Shown: piece by piece, positions 55,755 through 64,000 of the stretch
Layout: each line of letters opens with the position of its first letter
Position numbering within the stretch: the first letter of the stretch is position 1
Source: Microlunatus endophyticus
Lineage (GTDB): Bacteria > Actinomycetota > Actinomycetes > Propionibacteriales > Propionibacteriaceae
Direction: 5' to 3'
NCBI RefSeq assembly: GCF_014646195.1
Contig: NZ_BMMZ01000001.1
Span: forward strand, 434,001-498,000
Length of the DNA: 64,000 bases
Notes under the pieces: model-generated
Told to the model about the DNA's origin: nothing
Seen by the model: the letters and a program-made list of their open reading frames with translations, nothing else
The model's database searches: none
Position numbers and translations under genes: made by a program

Positions 55755-56725
55755 TCGCCGTGACGGATCCTGACGAGCAGACCAGTTCCGTCGAGCAGAC
55801 GAGCGCCGACGAGCAGATCACGGCACAGACCGAGACCGAGGATCGCGCCGACAAAGGCTTCAGCGTCCGGCTGACCAACTTCGAAGGCCCGTTCGATCTG
55901 CTGCTGCAGTTGATCAGCAAGCACAAGCTCGACATCACCGAGGTCGCCCTCTCCCAGGTCACCGACGAATTCATCGCCCATATCAAGGCGGCCGGCGACC
56001 AGTGGGACCTGGAGCAGACGAGTCAGTTCATCGTCGTCGCGGCGACGCTGCTCGACCTCAAGGCCGCCCGGCTGCTCCCCAGCGGCGAGATCGACGATCC
56101 CGAGGACCTCGCGCTGCTGGAGGCTCGCGACCTGCTCTTCGCGCGGCTGCTGCAGTACCGCGCCTTCAAGCAGTTGGCGGCGGCCTTCGCCGAGCGGCTG
56201 CAGGCACAGAGCCGTCGGGTCGGACGGACCGCGGGCCTCGATCCGGAATTCACCCGGCTGCTGCCCGAGATCACGATCGCGGTGACGCCCGAGCGCTTCG
56301 CCCGGATCGCCGCCCGGGCGATGACGCCCAAGGAAGCCGATGTGCTGTCGCTGGCGCATCTGCACGCCCCGGAGGTGAGCGTCCGGGAGCAGGCGCTGGT
56401 GGTCGTCGACCGCTTGCGCTCCCGGGGCTCGCTGACCTTCCGGGAGCTGACCGACGATTCTCCGGACAAGCTGACGACGGTCTGTCGGTTCCTGGCGCTG
56501 CTGGAGCTCTTCCGGGAGCAGGCAGCGGTCTTCGAGCAGCCCGAGCCGCTGGCCGACCTGATGATCCGCTGGACGGGCACCGAGGGCCAGCAGCTGACGA
56601 TCTCCGACGAATTCGACGTGCCGCCGGATCAGAACGACAATCAGAACCAACAGAACGCCGAGCAGGACAGCGGGTCCGGGGCCTCGGAAGGGGTTTCGGA
56701 CACGACGGATGGGACGCATGACTGA
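55751..56725 (+). CDS. scpA: Segregation and condensation protein A
   Basis: Kleisin subunit that joins the Smc heads. The 324-residue protein has an acidic N-terminal stretch, then the ScpA start NFEGPFDLLLQLISKHKLDITEV (about 38-60), TQFIVVAATLLDLKAARLLP (about 92-112) and a C-terminal winged-helix region (FRELTDDSPDKLTTVCRFLALLEL). Usual length is about 250-280; both ends are extended. GTG 55751 overlaps the previous gene. Confidence 0.95.
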   Translation: MIAVTDPDEQTSSVEQTSADEQITAQTETEDRADKGFSVRLTNFEGPFDLLLQLISKHKLDITEVALSQVTDEFIAHIKAAGDQWDLEQTSQFIVVAATLLDLKAARLLPSGEIDDPEDLALLEARDLLFARLLQYRAFKQLAAAFAERLQAQSRRVGRTAGLDPEFTRLLPEITIAVTPERFARIAARAMTPKEADVLSLAHLHAPEVSVREQALVVVDRLRSRGSLTFRELTDDSPDKLTTVCRFLALLELFREQAAVFEQPEPLADLMIRWTGTEGQQLTISDEFDVPPDQNDNQNQQNAEQDSGSGASEGVSDTTDGTHD

Positions 56726-57476
56726 CCAGGCACAGGAAGCCGACGAGCTGCAACCGGAGGCGGCTCCGGACCCAGCACACGACGCGGCACACGACGATGG
56801 GGGAGGCGCCCAGGAGGTGCTGCTCGACCAGCCGCGGGTCAGCTCTCCCGAGCAGTTGCGGGGTGCGCTGGAGGCATTGCTGCTGATCGCCGACGAGCCG
56901 GTCAGCGAGACCAATCTGGCGGCCGCGCTGCGAGTGCCCACCGACGAGGTGGCCGAAGCGCTGGCCGAGCTGAGGGCCTTATACGCCGAGACTGGTCGCG
57001 GTTTCGAGCTGCGCAAGGTGGCCGGCGGCTGGCGCTACTACACCCGCGAGGATTACGCGGACCTGATCGGGGCGTACGTCCTGGAGGGGCAGGTCGCCAA
57101 GCTGTCCCAGGCCGCGCTGGAGACCCTGGCGGTGATCGCCTACCTGCAGCCTGTCAGCCGATCGCGGGTCTCAGCGGTCCGCGGCGTCAACGTCGACGGC
57201 GTCGTCCGCACCTTGCTGGCCCGCGACCTGATCACCGAGACCGGCGCCGAGGAGTCCGGCGCGACGCTGTTCCGGACGACCGACTACTTCCTGGAACGGA
57301 TGGGACTGCAGTCGCTGGAGGAGTTGCCCGAGCTGGCGCCCTATCTGCCCGAGGCGACCGAGCTCGAGGAGGAGCTCGGCCAGCTGGCCGTCGTGCCGGC
57401 AGCTGAACCGGCAGCTGAACCGGTCGCGACCGAATCCGCTGCGGAGCAGAGCGCGGATCCGGAGGCCGGAGCGTGA
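56709..57476 (+). CDS. scpB: Segregation and condensation protein B
   Basis: Winged-helix partner of ScpA in the Smc complex. The 255-residue protein has RGALEALLLIADEPVSETNLAAAL (about 49-72), then RYYTREDYADLI and LSQAALETLAVIAYLQPVSR near 131. The N- and C-terminal ends are acidic/alanine-rich tails. ATG 56709 overlaps scpA by 17 bases; ATG 56718 is an alternative. The stop overlaps rluB. Confidence 0.94.
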   Translation: MGRMTDQAQEADELQPEAAPDPAHDAAHDDGGGAQEVLLDQPRVSSPEQLRGALEALLLIADEPVSETNLAAALRVPTDEVAEALAELRALYAETGRGFELRKVAGGWRYYTREDYADLIGAYVLEGQVAKLSQAALETLAVIAYLQPVSRSRVSAVRGVNVDGVVRTLLARDLITETGAEESGATLFRTTDYFLERMGLQSLEELPELAPYLPEATELEEELGQLAVVPAAEPAAEPVATESAAEQSADPEAGA

Positions 57477-58222
57477 CCCCGGCCGACGAGTCCGAGGAGG
57501 ACGGCGTACGGCTGCAGAAAGTGCTCGCCGCCGCGGGCGTCGCATCCCGGCGGGCCAGTGAGCAACTGATCAACGAGGGCCGGGTCGAGGTCAACGGCAA
57601 GGTCGTCACCGTCCAGGGGCTGCGGGTCGACCCGCAGCGCGACGTGGTCCGGGTCGACGGGGAACGGATCCCACCGCCGCGCCGGCATGTGTACCTGGCC
57701 TTCAACAAGCCGCGCGGCGTGGTGTCGACGATGGACGACCCGGAGGGCAGACCGGCACTGGCCGAGTATCTGACCGGTCGCAAGGAGCGGCTGTTCCACG
57801 TCGGCCGGCTGGACGCCGACACCGAGGGACTGCTGCTGCTGACCAACGACGGCGAATTCGCCCATCGGCTCGCCCATCCGTCCTACGAGGTGTCCAAGAC
57901 CTACGTCGCCGAGGTGACCGGCGTGATCACGCCACCGACGCTGAAGAAGCTGCGCGGGACGCTGGTGCTCGAGGACGGTCCGGTACGCGCCGAGCAGGTT
58001 CGGCTGGTTTCGACCGGAGCGGAACGTAGCATGGTCACCATCACCTTGCACGAAGGGAGAAACCACATCGTGCGACGCATGCTGGATTCCGTCGGCCATC
58101 CGGTCCGGAGGCTGTCCCGGGTCTCGATCGGCCCAGTCAGGCTGGGCAATCTCAAACCCGGCGAGCTCCGTGATCTTGATCGGTCCGAACTGGGCAAGCT
58201 GCTGGACCTGGTCGGTCGGTAA
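57473..58222 (+). CDS. rluB: Pseudouridine synthase, RluB/RsuA type
   Basis: Modifies rRNA uridine. The 249-residue protein has an N-terminal S4 domain ([21 protein letters not shown], about 10-30) and the catalytic loop [18 protein letters not shown] (about 107-124) with the essential Asp. GTG 57473 overlaps scpB by 4 bases, and the scpA-scpB-rluB order is standard. Confidence 0.95.
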   Translation: MTPADESEEDGVRLQKVLAAAGVASRRASEQLINEGRVEVNGKVVTVQGLRVDPQRDVVRVDGERIPPPRRHVYLAFNKPRGVVSTMDDPEGRPALAEYLTGRKERLFHVGRLDADTEGLLLLTNDGEFAHRLAHPSYEVSKTYVAEVTGVITPPTLKKLRGTLVLEDGPVRAEQVRLVSTGAERSMVTITLHEGRNHIVRRMLDSVGHPVRRLSRVSIGPVRLGNLKPGELRDLDRSELGKLLDLVGR

Positions 58223-58233
58223 CAGGCGCGCCC

Positions 58234-59607
58234 ATGGACCGACGGATCTTCGGACTGGAAACCGAATACGGTGTCGCCTGCACCTCCAACGGGAGCCGGC
58301 GACTGACCCCAGACGAGGTGGCGCGCTACCTCTTCCGGCGGGTGGTGACCTGGGGGCGTTCGAGCAATGTCTTCCTGCGCAACGGGTCCCGGATCTATCT
58401 CGACGTCGGCTCGCACCCGGAGTACGCGACCGCCGAGTGCGACAACCTCACCACCCTGATCGCTCACGACAAGGCGGGCGAGCGGATCCTGGAGGACTTG
58501 ATCGTCGACGCCGAGCAGCGCTTGGGCGCCGAGGGGATCAGCGGTGACATCTACCTCTTCAAGAACAACACCGACAGCCACGGCAACTCCTACGGCTGCC
58601 ACGAGAATTACCTGATCAGCCGGATCGGTGACTTCTCCAAGATCACCGACGTGCTGGTCCCGTTCCTGGTTTCCCGGCAGTTGGTTTGCGGCGCCGGCAA
58701 GGTGCTGCAGACCGTACGAGGCGCGGAGTATTCGGTCTCCCAGCGCGCCGAGCACATCTGGGAATCGGTGTCGAGTGCGACCACCCGGTCGCGGCCGATC
58801 ATCAACACCCGCGACGAGCCGCATGCCGATCCGGAGCGCTACCGGCGGCTGCACGTGATCGTCGGCGACTCCAACATGAGCGAGACGACGACGCTGCTCA
58901 AGGTGGGCGCTACCGAGTTGGTGCTGCGGCTGGTCGAGGCCGGGGTGCAGATGCGCGACCTGACCCTGGAGAATCCGATCCGCGCGATCCGCGACATCAG
59001 CCGGGACCGTACCGGCCGGGTGCCGGTGGCGTTGGCCAACGGCCGCAAGATCAGTGCCCTGGATCTGCAGAAGGCCTACTACGACAAGGTCTCCACCTTC
59101 GTCGCCGAGCGCGGGCTGGAGACGGCGACGACGCTGCGGGTGCTCGATCTCTGGGAGCGGACGATCCGGGCGGTCGAGGACGACAAGCTGTCGCTGATCG
59201 ATACCGAGATCGATTGGGCGATCAAGCTCAAGCTGCTGGACGCGTACGCCGCCAAGCACGGGCTGAGCTTCGCCGATCCGCGGATCGCCCAGCTCGATCT
59301 GGCCTACCACGACATCCGCCGGGGCCGGGGCCTGTTCACGATGCTGGAGCGCCGCGGATCGGCTGCCCGGGTGGTCACCGACCCCGAGGTCTTCCGGGCC
59401 AAGTCGGTGCCGCCGCAGACGACCCGCGCCAAGTTGCGCGGCGATTTCATCCGGCACGCCCAGGAGGGTCGCAACGACTACACCGTCGACTGGGTGCACC
59501 TGAAGCTCAACGACCAGGCGCAGCGCACGGTGCTCTGCAAGGATCCCTTCGCCTCCACCGACGAGCGCGTCGACCGGCTGATCGCCAGCATGCACAGGCA
59601 CTCCTAA
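58234..59607 (+). CDS. pafA: Pup-protein ligase PafA
   Basis: Attaches the ubiquitin-like protein Pup to substrates for the actinobacterial proteasome. The 457-residue protein starts [14 protein letters not shown], then [53 protein letters not shown] and ends with [20 protein letters not shown], all close to the mycobacterial enzyme. It is PafA rather than Dop, judged by this match. The proteasome core genes and pup are not next to it; rluB is upstream. Confidence 0.96.
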   Translation: MDRRIFGLETEYGVACTSNGSRRLTPDEVARYLFRRVVTWGRSSNVFLRNGSRIYLDVGSHPEYATAECDNLTTLIAHDKAGERILEDLIVDAEQRLGAEGISGDIYLFKNNTDSHGNSYGCHENYLISRIGDFSKITDVLVPFLVSRQLVCGAGKVLQTVRGAEYSVSQRAEHIWESVSSATTRSRPIINTRDEPHADPERYRRLHVIVGDSNMSETTTLLKVGATELVLRLVEAGVQMRDLTLENPIRAIRDISRDRTGRVPVALANGRKISALDLQKAYYDKVSTFVAERGLETATTLRVLDLWERTIRAVEDDKLSLIDTEIDWAIKLKLLDAYAAKHGLSFADPRIAQLDLAYHDIRRGRGLFTMLERRGSAARVVTDPEVFRAKSVPPQTTRAKLRGDFIRHAQEGRNDYTVDWVHLKLNDQAQRTVLCKDPFASTDERVDRLIASMHRHS

Positions 59608-59665
59608 GGCTTTCTCAGCAGCGCCGATCTACGTTTCTCAACCTCCCCCAGGTAAGGTCTGGGTG

Positions 59666-59695
59666 CCGAATCTCGGGTGACCGACCCGGGATCGG
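59666..59695 (+). terminator. Candidate hairpin after pafA
   Basis: CCGAATCTCGGGT (59666-59678) and ACCCGGGATCGG (59684-59695) pair well with one bulge and one mismatch around GACCG. It has no T-run, so it is a possible GC-type terminator or attenuator in the 155-bp gap. Confidence 0.4.
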
Positions 59696-59762
59696 GCGAA
59701 TCCTCTACGTCGAGAATCCGCCGAGAACCCCTGGACCGAGCCGAAAGCCGAGGCCGACGCGC

Positions 59763-60875
59763 GTGACCCCGTCGCTGCACCTGCCGTTGTCGATCCGTAC
59801 CCGCCGGTCCTCCGGTGTGGCCGTCCGAGCGCTGGTCGTCGGCGCGGTCGCGACCAGCGTGGCGCTGCTCGGGGCGTGCGGCAATGACAACTCCGCGAAT
59901 GCGGGCAAGAGCCCGTCGGCATCGGCGTCGGCGAAAAGCTCCGCCAGCCCGTCGGCCACGACGTCGGCCAGCCCGTCACCGAGTGCGACCCCGACGGTCA
60001 AGCCGTCGACGAACCTCGACGCGATCAAGGTCAAGGGCTCCTACGGCAAGGCCCCGAAGATCACCGTCAAGCACCCCTGGGCGATCAACAAGACCCAGTC
60101 CAAGGTGCTCAGCAAGGGCAAGGGCGCGAAGGTTACCGGCACCGCGACCGTCGGGGTGGACTACTCCGGCTGGGACGGTAGGACCGGCAAGGAGTTCGAC
60201 TCCTCCTTCGACAAGAGCTTCGGGCACCAGCAGACGACCTACTTCCCCCTCGACCAGGTCGTCGCGGGCTTCAAGAAGGGCCTGCAGGGACACCACGTCG
60301 GGGACCGGGTGCTGATCGCGATGACCGGCAAGGACGGCTACGACAGTTCGGGTGGCAATGCCCAAGCCGGTATCAACGTCGGGGACTCGCTGATCTTTGT
60401 CGTCGACATCGAGTCGGCCACCCTGCCGTCCGCGACCGGGACCACCGTGAAGCCGAAATCCGGCCTGCCGACAGTGACGATGGTGGACAACGCGCCGAAG
60501 GTCACGATCCCGTCCACCGCCGCGCCCACCAAGACCACGGTCCAGCCGCTGATCAAGGGCACCGGCGCCAAGGTCAAGTCCACCGACCTGGTGACCACCC
60601 GGTCGGTGACAGTGCTGTGGAACGGCGGCAAGGTCGTCGACAACAGCTGGAAGACCCCGTTCGCGCCGCAGCAGGATCCGAGCACCGGCGCGGTGACGCC
60701 CACCCGGCTCAAGGCGATGCAGACAGCCATGGTCGGCCAACCGGTCGGCAGTCGGCTGCTGATCGTCTTCCCGCCCGGCAAGGGCTACCCCAACGGGGAC
60801 AAGAGCCAGGGGATCGCCAAGACCGACACCGTGGTGATGGTCGTCGACATCCTCTTCACCCAGCCCGCCCAGTAG
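59763..60875 (+). CDS. FKBP-type peptidyl-prolyl isomerase lipoprotein
   Basis: Secreted folding helper. The 370-residue product has a signal ending in lipobox Cys39 (LLGAC), a Ser/Pro/Ala-rich linker (about 40-85), one good FKBP domain (VDYSGWDGRTGKEFDSSF... to LIFVVDIES, about 130-220) and a second degenerate FKBP-like domain (VTVLWNGGKVV... to DTVVMVVDILF). GTG 59763 is the best start. FKBP genes next to pafA are also seen in Streptomyces. Confidence 0.87.
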   Translation: MTPSLHLPLSIRTRRSSGVAVRALVVGAVATSVALLGACGNDNSANAGKSPSASASAKSSASPSATTSASPSPSATPTVKPSTNLDAIKVKGSYGKAPKITVKHPWAINKTQSKVLSKGKGAKVTGTATVGVDYSGWDGRTGKEFDSSFDKSFGHQQTTYFPLDQVVAGFKKGLQGHHVGDRVLIAMTGKDGYDSSGGNAQAGINVGDSLIFVVDIESATLPSATGTTVKPKSGLPTVTMVDNAPKVTIPSTAAPTKTTVQPLIKGTGAKVKSTDLVTTRSVTVLWNGGKVVDNSWKTPFAPQQDPSTGAVTPTRLKAMQTAMVGQPVGSRLLIVFPPGKGYPNGDKSQGIAKTDTVVMVVDILFTQPAQ

Positions 60876-60928
60876 CACCCCGCTTCGGCCCATGGTGATT
60901 GGGCCGCGCTACTGGGTACCGAACCGGC

Positions 60929-61669
60929 ATGGAAGCTACAGATCCGGCTGCCGATCCGACCGCTGATCCGGCCAGGAGTCGGGCCCAGCATTCCGCGACG
61001 AGCGAACCGACCGTACGCGTACCACCCCCCGCCGGCGACACTGAGACACCCGGTGGCGGGACGACAACCGGCGAACCGGTCGCTCCGGTCACCACTGTCA
61101 ACGACCGGTCCGAGGTCGTACGCCGCCAGCGCGAGGCCTACGGCGGGATCAAGTTCGGCTCCTGCTTCTTCGGCTGGCTGACCGCGACCGGCATGAGCGT
61201 GCTGCTGACCGCACTGGTCGCAGCCGCCGGACTTGGCGTCGGCCTGGCCAACAATGTCACCACCGACACGGCCACCCAGAACTCCGAGTCGCTCGGGCTG
61301 GCCGGAGCGATCGCACTGGTCGTGATCGGCTTCATCGCCTACCTGTGCGGCGGTTACGTCGCCGGCCGGATGGCCCGCTTCAACGGCGTACGGCAGGGGA
61401 CCGGCGTCTGGCTGTGGGCGATCGTGATCGCGATCGTGCTGGGTGTGATCGGGCTGATCGCCGGCAACAAGTACAACGTGCTGGACCGGACGAACAGCTT
61501 CCCGCGGCTGCCCGTCGGAGACGGAACGCTCACCTCCGGCGGAATCATCGTCGCGGCCGCCCTCGTGATCGTCGCCCTGATCGGTGCCGTCGTCGGAGGC
61601 CTGCTGGGCATGCGGTTCCACCGCCGAGTCGACCGGGTCGGTCTGGAGCCGGTGGATCCGGAGGTCTGA
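60929..61669 (+). CDS. Four-helix membrane protein of unknown function
   Basis: The 246-residue protein has a polar N-terminus of about 75 residues and four hydrophobic segments (about 87-113, 131-152, 167-187, 206-230). GFIAYLCGGYVAGRMARFNGVRQG in the second helix and following loop is the most distinctive part. I do not recognise a function. The frame opens at 60899, but ATG 60929 is the clearer start. Confidence 0.75.
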   Translation: MEATDPAADPTADPARSRAQHSATSEPTVRVPPPAGDTETPGGGTTTGEPVAPVTTVNDRSEVVRRQREAYGGIKFGSCFFGWLTATGMSVLLTALVAAAGLGVGLANNVTTDTATQNSESLGLAGAIALVVIGFIAYLCGGYVAGRMARFNGVRQGTGVWLWAIVIAIVLGVIGLIAGNKYNVLDRTNSFPRLPVGDGTLTSGGIIVAAALVIVALIGAVVGGLLGMRFHRRVDRVGLEPVDPEV

Positions 61670-61697
61670 ATACTGCTGGCTTGCATCCGACAATTCA

Positions 61698-61728
61698 TTA
61701 CCGTACGGTAAGGCTTACTATTCGGTAA
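61698..61728. promoter_or_regulatory. Two tandem 14-bp operators before AHSA1/ArsR pair
   Basis: TTACCGTACGGTAA (61698-61711, perfect palindrome) and TTACTATTCGGTAA (61715-61728, 11 of 14 identical) lie 17 bp apart centre to centre, about 20 bases before the coding start. They probably bind the ArsR-type regulator encoded downstream. Confidence 0.7.
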
Positions 61729-61746
61729 TGCATTGGAGGGCACGTC

Positions 61747-62181
61747 ATGCCGCAAGTCGAGCGAACATTGGACATCGCAGCCCCACCCAGCACTGTCTGG
61801 GCGTGGTTCAGCACGCCGGAGAGGTTGCGCCGCTGGCTGGCGCCCAGCCTCGACATCGATCTGCGGGAAGGTGGCAGCTACCGGATGCGCGGCGCCGACG
61901 ACGAGACCTGGATCAGTGGCACGGTACTGGAACTGGTTCCCGAGGGCAGGCTGGTGCTGTCCTGGCTGGAAGAGGACGCCGGCTGGCTGAATCCCGGGCG
62001 ACTGGTAGTCGCGCTGACCGCCGTTCCCGCGGGAACGCGGATCAGTCTGGTGCACGACGGTTTCGCCGGGATCGGCAAGCCGGGGTGGCAGGCCACGCGG
62101 CAGGCGTACGAGCGCGGAGCCGACAAGCACCTGATCCTCCAGCAGTTGGCCGCCGTGGTGGCCGGGGACCAGGGTGCCTAG
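61747..62181 (+). CDS. SRPBCC/AHSA1-family protein
   Basis: A 144-residue START-like (AHSA1) domain protein: VERTLDIAAPPSTVWAWFSTPERLRRWLA (about 4-32) and GTRISLVHDGF near 97. Such genes usually pair with an ArsR regulator, as here, and overlap it by 8 bases. Ligand and role unknown. ATG 61747 has GGAGGG upstream. Confidence 0.87.
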   Translation: MPQVERTLDIAAPPSTVWAWFSTPERLRRWLAPSLDIDLREGGSYRMRGADDETWISGTVLELVPEGRLVLSWLEEDAGWLNPGRLVVALTAVPAGTRISLVHDGFAGIGKPGWQATRQAYERGADKHLILQQLAAVVAGDQGA

Positions 62182-62512
62182 TCCCGACGATCCCTTCCGG
62201 TTGATCGCGGACCCGACCCGGCGGCGGATGCTCGACCTGCTGGCCGAGCGGGGATCGCTGACGGTGGGGGAGTTGGCCGCGGAATTCCCCGGGCTGGTGG
62301 CCTCGGGCATCTCCAAGCATCTGATGGCGCTGCGGGCCGCCGGCCTGGTCCGGGCCGAGAAGCGCGGGCGCAACCAGCACTACCGGATCGACCCGGCCGG
62401 TTTCGACGATGCCTTCGGTGCGTGGGCACGGCGCTACGAGGTCTACTGGGATGCCTCGCTCGCTCGGCTGCGCGCACTCAGCGAGGCCGAATCGGATTCC
62501 GAGACCTCTTGA
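62174..62512 (+). CDS. ArsR-family transcriptional regulator
   Basis: The 112-residue winged-helix repressor reads DPFRLIADPTRRRMLDLLAERG (about 5-26), SGISKHLMALRAAGLVRAEKRGRNQHYRID (about 43-72). No metal-binding Cys motif is seen, as usual for AHSA1-linked members. GTG 62174 overlaps the AHSA1 gene. It likely represses its own operon through the two palindromes at 61698-61728. Confidence 0.9.
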   Translation: MPSPDDPFRLIADPTRRRMLDLLAERGSLTVGELAAEFPGLVASGISKHLMALRAAGLVRAEKRGRNQHYRIDPAGFDDAFGAWARRYEVYWDASLARLRALSEAESDSETS

Positions 62513-62516
62513 TCTT

Positions 62517-62546
62517 ATGCGATTAGTCGTGTGAGACTAATCGCAT
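62517..62546. promoter_or_regulatory. Perfect 12-bp inverted repeat over the PadR gene start
   Basis: ATGCGATTAGTC (62517-62528) and GACTAATCGCAT (62535-62546) flank a 6-base spacer. The right arm includes the first two bases of the ATG start codon at 62545. This is a strong candidate autoregulatory operator. Confidence 0.8.
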
Positions 62547-63111
62547 GAGTGATGCCAACCTCGGGCGGCTGATGATCCTCGGCCTGCTGGCCGGCGGTCC
62601 GCTGCACGGCCACCAGATCCGCCGCACCGCGGAACTGACCGGCGTGGAGAATTGGGGCGGGGTTAAGGTCGGCGCGTTGTACGGGATGTTGCACCGCCTC
62701 GAGGCCGAGGGCCTGATCGCACCCGTCAAGGTCGAGCAGCAGGGCAATCGGCCCCAGCGCACGGTGTACGAGATCACCGACGACGGGCTGGCCGAGCTGG
62801 CGATCCATCGCGACCGCGCCCTCACCCAGCCGTCGATCTACTCGACAACTGTCGAGGCAGCCCTGAAGTGGCCCGCCGGTTTGGATGAGGACGCGCTGCA
62901 GGAGCGGTTGTCGCGTCGGCGTGCCGCGCTGGCCGCCGAACTGGACGACCTGGTCGCCGGCCGCGAGTTGTATCGCCAGGAGTGCAAGCTCCCGGCTTCG
63001 GCGCTGGCCGGCTACCGGCGCGGGGAGTTGCACCTTCGCGCCGAGCTGGCCTGGCACGACGAGCTGGAGGATCTGCTCGGTGAGATCGCTGCCGAGCAGG
63101 CCGGGTCCTGA
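62545..63111 (+). CDS. PadR-family transcriptional regulator
   Basis: The 188-residue regulator has the PadR winged helix (LMILGLLAGGPLHGHQIRR, then GALYGMLHRLEAEGLIAPV, about 9-63) and a helical C-terminal half (about 95-188) for dimerisation. It precedes an ABC exporter by 2 bases, the usual arrangement in which drug binding releases exporter expression. A perfect palindrome overlaps its start codon. No normal ribosome binding site is seen. Confidence 0.9.
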   Translation: MSDANLGRLMILGLLAGGPLHGHQIRRTAELTGVENWGGVKVGALYGMLHRLEAEGLIAPVKVEQQGNRPQRTVYEITDDGLAELAIHRDRALTQPSIYSTTVEAALKWPAGLDEDALQERLSRRRAALAAELDDLVAGRELYRQECKLPASALAGYRRGELHLRAELAWHDELEDLLGEIAAEQAGS

Positions 63112-63113
63112 TC

Positions 63114-63878
63114 ATGGGCAACGTGATCGAGGTCCGGCACCTCGTCAAGCGGTACGGCGACGTCGAGGCTGTCGCCGACGTGTCCCTTGCGCTGCCGGAA
63201 GGCGACGTGCTCTGTCTGCTCGGCCCCAACGGGGCAGGCAAGTCGACAACGGTGCGGATCCTGTCCACGCTGACCCGGGCCAGTGCGGGCTCCGGGCAGA
63301 TCGCGGGCTACGACCTGAACCGCCAGACCCGCCAGATCCGGCAGTCGATCGGCTATGTCGCGCAGGAGGCGGGGACCGACGCGTATCTGACCGGGCGGGA
63401 GAATCTGCTGGTCCAGGCGGCGGCGCACCGGATCCGCGGCCGCGCGGCCCAGGATCGGGTGGCGGAGCTCCTCGAGCTCGTCCAACTGGAGTACGCCGCC
63501 GATCGGCTGGCACGGACGTATTCCGGAGGCATGCGGCGACGGCTGGAGATCGCGATGGGGATCGTGCACCGCCCGCGGCTGCTCTTCCTGGACGAGCCGA
63601 CGACCGGACTCGATCCACAGGCGCGTACGGCCCTGTGGTCCGGGCTGGCCGGGATCGCGGCCGAACAGCAGCTCAGCATCCTGCTCACCACCCACTACCT
63701 GGAAGAGGCCGACCAGCTCGCCGATCGGATCGTGATCATCAACGGCGGCCGGGTGGTGGCGGAGGGGACGCCGGCCGAGCTCAAGGCTCGCGTGGCAACG
63801 GATAGCGATCATCCGGCCGGGCTCGATGAGGTCTATCAGCGCTACGCCGGTCCCGTCGAGGAGGTCCTGGCACCATGA
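63114..63878 (+). CDS. ABC-2 type exporter ATP-binding protein (DrrA-like)
   Basis: The 254-residue ATPase has Walker A GPNGAGKST (about 37-45), signature YSGGMRRRLEIA (about 137-148), Walker B LLFLDEPTTGLD and TTHYLEEADQLADRI, typical of daunorubicin-type exporters. It follows the PadR gene directly and overlaps the permease gene by 4 bases. Confidence 0.92.
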   Translation: MGNVIEVRHLVKRYGDVEAVADVSLALPEGDVLCLLGPNGAGKSTTVRILSTLTRASAGSGQIAGYDLNRQTRQIRQSIGYVAQEAGTDAYLTGRENLLVQAAAHRIRGRAAQDRVAELLELVQLEYAADRLARTYSGGMRRRLEIAMGIVHRPRLLFLDEPTTGLDPQARTALWSGLAGIAAEQQLSILLTTHYLEEADQLADRIVIINGGRVVAEGTPAELKARVATDSDHPAGLDEVYQRYAGPVEEVLAP

Positions 63879-64000
63879 TCATCGCGATCATCACCAGAAC
63901 GTCGATCGCGGCGGTCGGAGATCAGTTCACCGCTACGACGACCATGCTGGGCCGCGGCTACCGGATGCTGCGCCGGCAACCGCTGCTGTTTCCGATCATG
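63875..64000 (+). CDS. ABC-2 type exporter permease (partial)
   Basis: Only the first 42 codons are in the window. The N-terminus ends in TTTMLGRGYRMLRRQPLLFPIM, typical of the region before the first helix of ABC-2 permeases partnered with DrrA-like ATPases. The gene continues beyond the right edge. Confidence 0.8.
   Translation, partial: MIIAIITRTSIAAVGDQFTATTTMLGRGYRMLRRQPLLFPIM

Noticed and set aside
58686..59762. A 729-residue protein fused to the FKBP lipoprotein
   Set aside because: The first part is a shadow of pafA in another frame; the signal peptide and lipobox show the start at GTG 59763.

Overview
This is a contiguous piece of a high-GC actinobacterial chromosome. The single 16S-23S-5S operon, the proteasome accessory gene pafA, SteA/SteB-type division proteins, many GTG/TTG starts and a gene order like the Mycobacterium tuberculosis pheST-arg-tyrS-tlyA-recN-pyrG-xerD-parA-scpAB region all point there. 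The 16S sequence and the mix of genes suggest Propionibacteriales, close to Microlunatus; this is an inference from reading, not a search result. There are no transposases, phage genes, CRISPR arrays or tRNA genes in the window, so it is mostly core chromosome with a few accessory inserts.

Layout. 1-4.1 kb: sulfate/thiosulfate ABC importer (sbp, cysT, cysW, cysA). 4.2-6.2 kb: a 14-TM-type MFS exporter. 6.5-11.4 kb: pheS-pheT-purT. 11.5-12.7 kb: a lone AbiEi-like/DUF559-like protein. 12.8-20.2 kb: arginine cluster argCJBDFRH (no argG), with an ARG-box-like operator before argC, then tyrS. 21.6-27.4 kb: rRNA operon driven by three tandem sigma-70-type promoters and closed by a strong TTCG-loop terminator. 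27.6-33.7 kb (minus strand): a sugar or sugar-alcohol operon (binding protein, two permeases, DeoR regulator, xylulokinase) ending with a beta-carbonic anhydrase, faced by a divergent second DeoR regulator. 34.9-53.5 kb: the conserved core run TPR protein, HAD phosphatase, phasin-like protein, small protein, tlyA, nadK, recN, steA, steB, a WecA/MraY-like transferase, a MurJ-like flippase, an MptB-like mannosyltransferase, pyrG, NUDIX hydrolase, ald, xerD. 53.5-54.1 kb: a Uma2-type protein on the minus strand. 54.2-60.9 kb: parA, a small RHH-like gene, scpA, scpB, rluB, pafA and an FKBP lipoprotein. 60.9-64 kb: a membrane protein, an AHSA1/ArsR pair with tandem operators, and a PadR regulator with a perfect operator followed by an ABC-2 exporter that runs off the right edge.

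How the parts fit. The arginine genes are translationally coupled (ATGA/GTGA overlaps) and carry their own repressor ArgR. The 42.6-48.8 kb block puts division-ring proteins next to a lipid-linked-sugar transferase, a flippase and a polyprenol-dependent mannosyltransferase, so it looks like an envelope-glycan module. The 54.2-58.2 kb block is a chromosome-organisation operon (ParA, RHH-like protein, ScpA, ScpB). The clearest oddities are in-frame repeat insertions in conserved genes (argD, xerD, the TPR gene), a non-standard carbamoyl-phosphate loop in ArgF, and repeat families in the spacers.
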